DNA of 39,345 bases from contig NZ_JBLJBV010000070.1 of NCBI RefSeq assembly GCF_047638075.1, positions 1 to 39,345 of the forward strand, given 5' to 3'. Every line of letters begins with the position of its first letter. Within the stretch, counting starts at the first letter, position 1. The position numbers and the translations under genes were made by a program. The notes under the pieces were generated by a model, which saw nothing but the letters and a program-made list of their open reading frames with translations, made no database searches and had not been told where the DNA came from. Below, in pieces: positions 33,528 to 39,345 of the stretch. The DNA comes from UBA6197 sp047638075 (lineage in GTDB: Bacteria > Pseudomonadota > Alphaproteobacteria > Rhodobacterales > Rhodobacteraceae).

Positions 33528-34765
33528 TAGCGGTCGATCTCCCCAAACACGACATCCATCGAGCCGATGATGGCAGAGACGTCGGCCAGTTGGTGGCCCT
33601 TGGCCACATAGTCCATGGATTGCAGATGCAAAAAGCCGGGAGCCCGGATCTTGCTGCGGTAAGGTTTATTGGTGCCGTTCGCCACAAGATAGACTCCAAA
33701 CTCGCCTTTCGGGGCCTCGACCGCGGCATAAACTTCGCCAGCGGGGACGTGAAAGCCCTCGGTATAGAGTTTGAAATGGTGGATCAGGCTTTCCATGTCG
33801 CGCTTCATCTCGGTCCGTTTTGGCGGGGAAATCTTACCCCGCGCAAGAACATCGCCGGGGCATTCGCGCAGTTTGACAATGGCCTGACGAATGATCGAGG
33901 TCGACTGAAGCATCTCCTCCATCCGGCACAGGTAGCGGTCATAGCAGTCACCGTTCTTACCCACCGGGATCTCGAATTCGAACTCGTCATAGCATTCATA
34001 GGGCTGCGCGCGGCGCAGATCCCATGCCAGCCCCGAGCCGCGGACCATCACCCCCGAATACCCCCAATCGAGGATATCCTGTTCGGTGACAACGCAGATA
34101 TTGACGTTACGCTGCTTGAAAATACGGTTCTCGGTCAGCAACGTATGGATGTCTTCCAACACCGTGGGAAAAGTCGTTGTCCATTCCTCGATATCGTCCA
34201 GCAATGCTGGCGGCAGATCCTGATGCACCCCGCCGGGGCGGAAATAAGCGGCGTGAAGGCGTGCACCGCAGGCGCGCTCGTAAAAGACCATCAGTTTTTC
34301 GCGCTCTTCAAACCCCCAAAGCGGCGGGGTCAGGGCGCCCACGTCCATTGCTTGCGTGGTGACGTTCAGCAGATGGCTCAGGATGCGCCCGATTTCCGAG
34401 TAAAGGACCCGGATCAGGCTGGCGCGGCGCGGCACCACGGTTTCGGTCAGCCGCTCGATGGCCAGACACCAGGCGTGTTCCTGGTTCATCGGCGCCACAT
34501 AATCCAGCCGGTCAAAATACGGCAGGTTTTGCAGATAGGTCCGGCTTTCCATCAACTTTTCGGTGCCGCGATGCAGCAGGCCAATGTGCGGATCGGCGCG
34601 TTCCACGATCTCGCCGTCCAGTTCCAGCACCATACGCAGCACACCGTGCGCGGCAGGGTGCTGCGGACCAAAGTTGATGTTGAAATTCCGGATCCGCTGC
34701 TCGCCGGGCAAAGCGTCTTGCGAGCCGTCATCGTAGGTATTCTGCCGGATGTCGCCGTCCATCAT
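33527..34765 (-). CDS. nuoD: NADH-quinone oxidoreductase subunit D
   Basis: A 412-aa subunit, related to the hydrogenase large subunit, that forms the quinone site with NuoB. The conserved loop FGPQHPAAHGVLR (about residues 32-44) contains the quinone-site histidines. The rest of the family pattern (HIGLLHRGTEKLME, YFRPGGVHQDLP, GKNGDCYDRYLCR, and SMDVVFGEIDR at the C-terminus) is intact. The separate nuoC and nuoD genes match alphaproteobacteria rather than the fused E. coli gene. The ATG overlaps the stop of the orphan gene upstream by 4 bp. Confidence 0.98.
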   Translation of the reverse strand: MMDGDIRQNTYDDGSQDALPGEQRIRNFNINFGPQHPAAHGVLRMVLELDGEIVERADPHIGLLHRGTEKLMESRTYLQNLPYFDRLDYVAPMNQEHAWCLAIERLTETVVPRRASLIRVLYSEIGRILSHLLNVTTQAMDVGALTPPLWGFEEREKLMVFYERACGARLHAAYFRPGGVHQDLPPALLDDIEEWTTTFPTVLEDIHTLLTENRIFKQRNVNICVVTEQDILDWGYSGVMVRGSGLAWDLRRAQPYECYDEFEFEIPVGKNGDCYDRYLCRMEEMLQSTSIIRQAIVKLRECPGDVLARGKISPPKRTEMKRDMESLIHHFKLYTEGFHVPAGEVYAAVEAPKGEFGVYLVANGTNKPYRSKIRAPGFLHLQSMDYVAKGHQLADVSAIIGSMDVVFGEIDR

Positions 34766-35169
34766 GCGTCAGTCTCCGTGCTGGGCGCAAAATTTGCGTA
34801 AGTTGCGGCTTCGGTCATTGTCGCCGTCTTGAGCGCAAGTGCGTAATTATCGGGTTTGCGGTCTATGCAGATCTGAGATGCGATCTTGCACCGCGACGGG
34901 TTTTCATAGGCCTGAATGGACACTACCGAAATGGGGTCATCGGCCAACAGCCACGCGGGGTTTGATCTGCGTTTACTGTGAAATGCGGGGTCGTGCGTTA
35001 CTGGCGCATCAATGGCGAACGAAAGGCTCTTGCCACACTCAACGGCAGTAAACATGCCGACAGAGGGTCTACGGCGCATGTTGTGACGGCAAACGCCCGC
35101 GTCCGCCTCTGATATGGCGGCAAAGGTGCGAGCGTCGCGCCGGCATGTGTCCTTCAGGCGTTCGCCCAT
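34762..35169 (-). CDS. Orphan 135-aa protein between nuoC and nuoD
   Basis: I do not recognise this protein. It is hydrophilic, without signal peptide or membrane helix, and has four scattered cysteines in the N-terminal half (C10, C28, C46, C95 approximately). The N-terminal quarter is Arg-rich. The frame is framed exactly by its neighbours: its ATG (35169) overlaps the nuoC stop, with GGAG 7 nt upstream (a GTG three bases earlier is possible), and its stop overlaps the nuoD ATG by 4 bp. Codons such as AGA, ATA, GTA and TTG are more common than in the adjacent nuo genes, suggesting a younger or transferred insertion. The perfect coupling argues for real translation. Confidence 0.7.
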   Translation of the reverse strand: MGERLKDTCRRDARTFAAISEADAGVCRHNMRRRPSVGMFTAVECGKSLSFAIDAPVTHDPAFHSKRRSNPAWLLADDPISVVSIQAYENPSRCKIASQICIDRKPDNYALALKTATMTEAATYANFAPSTETDA

Positions 35170-35786
35170 CACTTGGCTCCTGCCTTCTCATCGGTCTTTT
35201 CGTCGCCCGGCAGTATATACTTGGCCCCTTCCCAGGGGCTGAGAAAGTCGAACTGCCGATATTCTTGTGTCAGCTCTACCGGCTCGTAGACGACGCGCTT
35301 TTGCACCTCATCGTAGCGCAGTTCCACATAGCCGGTGGTCGGGAAATCCTTGCGTAGCGGAAACCCGCGAAAACCGTAATCCGTCAGGATCCGGCGCAGG
35401 TCGGGGTGCCCCGAGAAGAGGATCCCGAACATATCGAAAACTTCGCGCTCGAACCAGTTTGCCGACCGATGCACAGAGGTGATTGACGGCACCATATCCG
35501 TTTCGCGGATGGCCGCCTTGATGCGGATGCGCTGATTGCGATACATCGACAGGAATTGCCAGACCATATCGAACCGCGCCGGGCGCTGCGGCCAATCAAT
35601 CGCGGTGATGTCTACCAAGGTTGAAAAACGGCAGCTTCCGTCACTTTTCAGAAACTCGACGAAATCGACCAGCCCGTTCAACGTGATATGTACCACCAAC
35701 TCGCCATGGGTGATCTCTGTCGAGATCACGTCATTGCTGCGGCGTGCTTCGATGTGGGTTGCAAGTTCTTGAAGGGCTTGGGTCAT
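35169..35786 (-). CDS. nuoC: NADH-quinone oxidoreductase subunit C
   Basis: A 205-aa peripheral-arm subunit (30-kDa family) that holds NuoD and NuoG together. The signature HRSANWFEREVFDMFGILFSGHPDLRRILTDYGFRGFPLRKDFP is intact at about residues 104-150. It carries no cofactor. It follows nuoB by 12 bp and its stop overlaps the start of the orphan gene. Confidence 0.97.
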   Translation of the reverse strand: MTQALQELATHIEARRSNDVISTEITHGELVVHITLNGLVDFVEFLKSDGSCRFSTLVDITAIDWPQRPARFDMVWQFLSMYRNQRIRIKAAIRETDMVPSITSVHRSANWFEREVFDMFGILFSGHPDLRRILTDYGFRGFPLRKDFPTTGYVELRYDEVQKRVVYEPVELTQEYRQFDFLSPWEGAKYILPGDEKTDEKAGAK

Positions 35787-35798
35787 GTCTGTCTTCCT

Positions 35799-36347
35799 TC
35801 AGCGAACCAGCGTGCCGGTGCGGCGGATTTTCCGCTGCAACTGCAAGATACCATAAAGCAGTGCTTCAGCCGAGGGCGGGCAGCCGGGAACATAGATGTC
35901 CACGGGGATGATCCGGTCACAGCCCCGCACCACAGAATAGCTGTAGTGATAGTAACCGCCACCATTGGCGCAGCTTCCCATGCTGATGACATAGCGCGGC
36001 TCTGGCATCTGGTCATAAACCTTGCGCAGCGCCGGGGCCATCTTGTTGGTCAGTGTGCCGGCCACGATCATCACGTCAGACTGGCGCGGGCTGGCGCGCG
36101 GGGCAAAACCGTAGCGTTCCGCATCATAACGCGGCATCGCCACATGCATCATTTCGATTGCACAGCAGGCCAGGCCAAAGGTCATCCAGTGCAGGCTGCC
36201 GTTACGCGCCCAATTGATGATGTCCTCTGCCGAGGTCAGCAAAAAGCCCTTGTCCTGCAATTCGCGGTTCAGCGCCTGGGTAGCAAATTCACGATCTGGT
36301 CCCGCCGTATTGGCACCAGTCTGAAGCGGATTGGACGTCATGACCAT
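35799..36347 (-). CDS. nuoB: NADH-quinone oxidoreductase subunit B
   Basis: A 182-aa subunit carrying the terminal cluster N2, next to the quinone site. The ligands are visible as C61 and C62 (GLACCAIEMM), C126 (MGSCANGGGYYH) and C156 (VPGCPPSAEAL). Two starts are possible: ATG at 36347, with AAGGAG at good spacing but overlapping nuoA by 10 bp, or ATG at 36341, in a 4-bp overlap with the nuoA stop. The first is chosen on the ribosome-binding site. Confidence 0.97.
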   Translation of the reverse strand: MVMTSNPLQTGANTAGPDREFATQALNRELQDKGFLLTSAEDIINWARNGSLHWMTFGLACCAIEMMHVAMPRYDAERYGFAPRASPRQSDVMIVAGTLTNKMAPALRKVYDQMPEPRYVISMGSCANGGGYYHYSYSVVRGCDRIIPVDIYVPGCPPSAEALLYGILQLQRKIRRTGTLVR

Positions 36348-36703
36348 TCCAACGCTCCTTTCTTCCATTCATAGGCAAAGCCGACCGTAAGCACCGCAAG
36401 AAAGACCATCATCGACCAGAACGCCACCATCGACAGCGTCCCGAAGGCGACGGCCCAGGGAAACAGGAAGGCGACCTCAAGGTCAAAAATGATGAACAGG
36501 ATCGACACGAGGTAGAAGCGCACATCGAACTTCATTCTCGCATCGTCAAAGGCGTTGAACCCACATTCATAGGCCGACACCTTTTCCGGGTCGGGGTTGC
36601 GCACGGCCAGGACGACAGCGGCAAGAATCAGGACAAGGCCCAAAGCAATGGCCATGCCCAGGAAAATGAGGATTGGAAGGTATTCTCGCAGCAGATGGTC
36701 CAC
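36338..36703 (-). CDS. nuoA: NADH-quinone oxidoreductase subunit A (GTG start)
   Basis: A 121-aa membrane subunit with three helices. The conserved loop YECGFNAFDDARMKFDVRFYLVSILFIIFDLEVAFLFPW is intact, including the cysteine exposed in the deactive state of mitochondrial-type enzymes. It is the first gene of the complex I operon. The start codon is GTG at 36703 with GGGGAG 6 nt upstream. A promoter is predicted about 50-80 bp upstream. Confidence 0.97.
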   Translation of the reverse strand: MDHLLREYLPILIFLGMAIALGLVLILAAVVLAVRNPDPEKVSAYECGFNAFDDARMKFDVRFYLVSILFIIFDLEVAFLFPWAVAFGTLSMVAFWSMMVFLAVLTVGFAYEWKKGALEWS

Positions 36704-36752
36704 TGTTGGCTCCCCTCGTTACGCGTAAATCGCGCAGGTTCCGGCTCAGTGT

Positions 36753-36781
36753 GGTTTAGCCTTGCGCCCCCTCGGGGTCAA
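36753..36781 (-). promoter_or_regulatory. Predicted sigma-70-type promoter of the nuo operon
   Basis: On the minus strand TTGACC (36781-36776) and TAAACC (36758-36753) are separated by exactly 17 bp. The site lies in the 178-bp gap between the crotonase stop and the nuoA start. The transcript would have a leader of about 45 nt containing the palindrome TTACGCGTAA (36719-36728). Confidence 0.55.
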
Positions 36782-36881
36782 CCGAAGGCAGAAGCGTTTT
36801 TACAGCTTTCAAGGGGGGTGCGGCAATTGTATGCGGTTGCATCCTGAAAAGTGGCAGCGGCGGGCAGATCAAAACGCAGGT

Positions 36882-37667
36882 TTATTTCGCCCAGGCGGGC
36901 TTTCGACCCTCAAAAAATGCAGTGATTCCTTCGGCCGACTCGGCGCTTTCCCAGCGTGCGACCAAGGCGCTGATGGTCTGGGCTATCACCGCGTCATCGA
37001 TGGGCTGGCCAAGGCTGCGGGTCAACGCCTTGGCCTTGGCTACGGCACCGGGCGCGCAGGCAAGATAGGGCGCAACCTCTTCTTCCACGGCGGCATCCAG
37101 CGCCTCGGGTGGAACCACGCGGGCCAAAAGCTGCAGGCGCAGAGCTTCGTCCGCGCCAAAAATCCGGCCTGACATGAATACCCGCCGCGCCAGTGCCTCG
37201 CCCATCCGCGCCAGCGCGTAGGGGGCGATTGTGGCCGGAATCAGCCCCAATTTCGTCTCCGTAAACCCAAAGCGTGCATCCACCGCCCCAACCGCCACAT
37301 CGCAAACCGCCATCATCCCGACCCCGCCGCCAAAGGCATTGCCCTGCACCCGCCCGATCACCGGTTTGGGGCAGGTGTTCAGCGCTTGCAACATCATCGC
37401 CAGCTTTGTCGCCTCTGCGGTGCGGGTAGCGGCATCCGCCGCCATCTGGTCGCGCATCCAGCCCAGATCCCCCCCGGCGCAAAAACTGTCACCTTCGGCA
37501 GCAAGAACCACAACCCGAACCTGAGGATCGGCGCCCAACACACGGGCAGAATTTGTTAATTCTGCAATCATGCTTGCATCCAACGCATTGTGCTTTTGCG
37601 CGCGATCCAGCGTCAGCCGGGCCACGCCACGCGTATCAATCTCAACCCGGATCGTTTCATATCCCAT
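36882..37667 (-). CDS. Enoyl-CoA hydratase/isomerase, methylglutaconyl-CoA hydratase-like
   Basis: A 261-aa crotonase-fold enzyme. The oxyanion-hole segments are CAGGDLGWM (about 63-71) and GNAFGGGVGMM (about 110-120), and the region FGFTETKLGLIPATIAPY supplies an acidic catalytic position as in LiuC/AUH proteins. With mvaB directly upstream, and overlapping it by 11 bp, hydration of 3-methylglutaconyl-CoA to HMG-CoA in leucine breakdown is the best reading. Start ATG 37667, with a GA-rich site before it. It could also serve another acyl-CoA, as the fold is broad. Confidence 0.87.
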   Translation of the reverse strand: MGYETIRVEIDTRGVARLTLDRAQKHNALDASMIAELTNSARVLGADPQVRVVVLAAEGDSFCAGGDLGWMRDQMAADAATRTAEATKLAMMLQALNTCPKPVIGRVQGNAFGGGVGMMAVCDVAVGAVDARFGFTETKLGLIPATIAPYALARMGEALARRVFMSGRIFGADEALRLQLLARVVPPEALDAAVEEEVAPYLACAPGAVAKAKALTRSLGQPIDDAVIAQTISALVARWESAESAEGITAFFEGRKPAWAK

Positions 37668-38523
37668 CGTCTTTTTCCCCGCGCATCGCTAGTGCCATCA
37701 ATGCCGCCTCTGCCAGAACGGTGCGGTCAAGTCCGGTATCATATCCCAGCGTACGCAGCCGTGCGTCAACCGTTTCAGTCGCGACATTGCCCTTGGCGCC
37801 GGGCGCATAGGGGCACCCCCCCAACCCCCCGGCCGAGGCGTCAAACACCCGCAACCCCAGCGCCAGTGACGCCTCTATATTCTTCAGCGCGCGGCCTGCC
37901 GTATCATGATAATGCCCTGCCAAGCGATCGGCGGGAAGTTCATTCAGGACCGCGCGCAGCATTGCGGTAATGGTTTCGGGGCGGCCTTGCCCGATCGTGT
38001 CGCCAAGGCTGACCTCATAACAGCCCAGATCGCGCAACCGCGCCACCACCCGCGCGACCGAGGCAGGCGCTGTCGGCCCCTCATACGGGCAATCCGTCAC
38101 CACCGAGACATAGCCCCGCACCGGCATCCCATCCTGTCTCGCCGCCGCCATGATTGGTGTGAAGCGCTCAACGCTTTCACTGATCGAACAATTCAGATTG
38201 GCGCGCGAAAACCCCTCGCTGGCCGAAGCAAAAATCGCCACCTCATCGGCGCGGGCCGCGCGTGCACCCTGATAGCCGCGCAAATTGGGGGTCAACGCCG
38301 CATATCGAACCCCCCGAACACGCGTGATGCCCGCCATCACCTCTGCGCCATCGGCCATCTGCGGCACCCATTTCGGGGACACAAAACTGGCGGCCTCTAT
38401 CCGCCGGAACCCGGCGCGTCCAAGACAGTTGATCAACGCGATCTTCTCATTCGTCGGGATCAAGCGCGCTTCGTTTTGCAAGCCGTCGCGTGGCGCCATT
38501 TCAAAGATTTCGACCCTGTCCAT
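37657..38523 (-). CDS. mvaB: Hydroxymethylglutaryl-CoA lyase
   Basis: A 288-aa TIM-barrel lyase that splits HMG-CoA to acetyl-CoA and acetoacetate, the last step of leucine degradation. Visible motifs are APRDGLQNE near the N-terminus, ASFVSPKWVPQMAD, the metal ligands in GHYHDTAGRAL, and the catalytic cysteine loop GGLGGCPYAPGAKGNVATE. The frame is open upstream, but ATG at 38523 has GGAGG about 5 nt before it and begins the family N-terminus. A nested-hairpin leader lies 36-76 nt upstream. The usual companion genes (isovaleryl-CoA dehydrogenase, methylcrotonyl-CoA carboxylase) are not in this window. Confidence 0.95.
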   Translation of the reverse strand: MDRVEIFEMAPRDGLQNEARLIPTNEKIALINCLGRAGFRRIEAASFVSPKWVPQMADGAEVMAGITRVRGVRYAALTPNLRGYQGARAARADEVAIFASASEGFSRANLNCSISESVERFTPIMAAARQDGMPVRGYVSVVTDCPYEGPTAPASVARVVARLRDLGCYEVSLGDTIGQGRPETITAMLRAVLNELPADRLAGHYHDTAGRALKNIEASLALGLRVFDASAGGLGGCPYAPGAKGNVATETVDARLRTLGYDTGLDRTVLAEAALMALAMRGEKDDGI

Positions 38524-38884
38524 CGCAACCTCCGTCACAGGGCTTGCGCACGGCGATCGTGCCCGCGTGGAAAAAGCTGCACCTTTTTGAGCCGGGCACA
38601 ACCGTGAAACGCCCGCGGCTTCGGGCTTGGGGGCGTTATGAAAGCGTTACCGCTGAAAACTGCTTTCCCGTCCACGTTTTGATTGCCACCCATGAAAGAA
38701 ATGCCGCAGGGTTCCCTATTCTTGGGCCAGAAATGCTGGTCTGATCAAGCCAAATTTGCTGTTCAAAAGCGCCCCGGCACGCTGAGGGGCAAGTTGGAAA
38801 TGCTGATTGTGGCACCCTCTAAAAGGATCAGACGAGATCATGGTGACCATGCAAAACCCCGTCAAGGCGGTGACGGCCTCGCTA
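38524..38884. other. Intergenic region, lolD to mvaB
   Basis: About 360 bp without a supported gene. It contains the structured mvaB leader (38559-38599), a second stem (AACGCCC at 38608-38614 with GGGCGTT at 38631-38637) and, further up, TAACGC repeated with an 11-bp period (minus strand, about 38633-38650). The lolD-proximal half (about 38660-38884) shows nothing I can identify. Confidence 0.6.
38559..38599 (-). promoter_or_regulatory. Nested hairpin leader of mvaB
   Basis: On the minus strand GTGCCCG (38599-38593) pairs with CGGGCAC (38565-38559), and inside it AAAAAG (38588-38583) pairs with CTTTTT (38576-38571) around a 6-nt loop. Both stems are perfect. The structure ends 36 nt before the mvaB ATG. 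It may be an attenuator-like or stability element; no known RNA family is recognised. Confidence 0.4.
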
Positions 38885-39345
38885 TCAGGCCAACCGCCCC
38901 GCGTCCAACCGCACGATCCGGTCCATCCGGCCGGCCAGTTCAAGGTTATGAGTGGCAATCAGTGCCGACAGCCCGGTGTCACGCACGATCTGCATCAAGA
39001 CGCCAAAAACCTGATCCGAGGTGGCCGGGTCAAGGTTGCCCGTCGGCTCATCCGCAAGCATCAGTTTGGGCCCGTTGGCAAGTGCCCGGCAAAAGGCGAC
39101 ACGCTGCTGCTCGCCCCCTGACAGTTCTGACGGGCGGTGGCTGGTGCGCCCCGAAAGGCCCACGCGGGCAAGCAATTCCTGCGCCCGCGCCCGCGCCGCT
39201 GCCCGGCCCACACCATTGGCCAGTTGCGGCAGAACGATATTTTCCTCGGCGGTAAATTCGGGCAACAGGTGATGAAACTGATAGACAAAGCCCAGATCAC
39301 GGCGCCGCGCCTCGGTGCGCTTGCGGTCCGAAAGCCCGGCCATAT
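38885..39345 (-). CDS. lolD: Lipoprotein-releasing ABC transporter ATPase, N-terminus outside window
   Basis: C-terminal about 153 residues of an ABC ATPase. The Q-loop region (FVYQFHHLLPEFTAEENI), the signature LSGGEQQR and Walker B with LMLADEPTGNLDP, then the switch ATHNLELAGRMDRIVRLDAGRL, are visible; Walker A lies past the window end. HHLLPEFTAEEN is characteristic of LolD, which drives release of lipoproteins from the inner membrane with LolC/E. About 75 residues are missing. It is the last gene of its unit here, with a stop at 38885. Confidence 0.92.
   Translation of the reverse strand, partial: MAGLSDRKRTEARRRDLGFVYQFHHLLPEFTAEENIVLPQLANGVGRAAARARAQELLARVGLSGRTSHRPSELSGGEQQRVAFCRALANGPKLMLADEPTGNLDPATSDQVFGVLMQIVRDTGLSALIATHNLELAGRMDRIVRLDAGRLA

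Noticed and set aside
33590..34801. 403-aa plus-strand open frame opposite nuoD
   Set aside because: It is an antisense shadow of nuoD; its length reflects GC-rich codon bias, not a gene.

Overview
The window is chromosomal DNA from an alphaproteobacterium, most likely Rhodobacterales (Paracoccus/Rhodobacter/Roseobacter-like). The evidence is high GC content, dense minus-strand operons, the mitochondrial-type 14-gene complex I operon with extra small genes between subunits, the nuo-birA-coaX-rnj linkage, and the miaB-phoH-ybeY-corC-lnt order. I see no prophage, insertion sequence, CRISPR array, rRNA or tRNA gene. Only two genes lie on the plus strand.

Layout. (1) 1-5229, minus: miaB, phoH, ybeY, a CorC/HlyC-type CBS protein and lnt (cut by the window edge); these serve tRNA modification, RNA/ribosome maturation and lipoprotein acylation. 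(2) 5348-6220, plus: an unassigned protein with a weak resemblance to GT-A glycosyltransferases, divergent from miaB. (3) 6404-12712, minus: PLP aminotransferase, AMIN-domain peptidoglycan amidase, mrcA (PBP1A) and prfB. (4) 12926-13690, plus: secreted DsbA-family thiol oxidoreductase. (5) 13761-15173, minus: an NCS1-type permease, preceded by about 640 bp of apparently non-coding DNA. (6) 15824-36703, minus: a roughly 21-kb operon of nuoA-N followed by birA, coaX and rnj. (7) 36882-38523, minus: a methylglutaconyl-CoA-hydratase-like crotonase and mvaB, the last steps of leucine breakdown. (8) 38885-39345, minus: lolD, cut by the window edge. The lnt and lolD fragments both belong to lipoprotein biogenesis.

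The most interesting part is the set of six non-core genes in the complex I operon, mostly joined to their neighbours by short gaps or 4-bp stop/start overlaps. They are: a 135-aa orphan between nuoC and nuoD; a two-helix membrane protein whose C-terminal helix-hairpin-helix-like domain duplicates the C-terminal extension of NuoE; a 78-aa membrane protein; two small predicted lipoproteins, each with a cysteine pair; and a carboxymuconolactone-decarboxylase-fold protein without cysteines. Other signals are a near-identical short element about 12-13 nt after two stop codons, a nested-hairpin leader in front of mvaB, direct repeats in front of the permease, and a palindrome inside a predicted promoter.

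All calls come from reading the translated sequence and motifs by eye. No database search was run.
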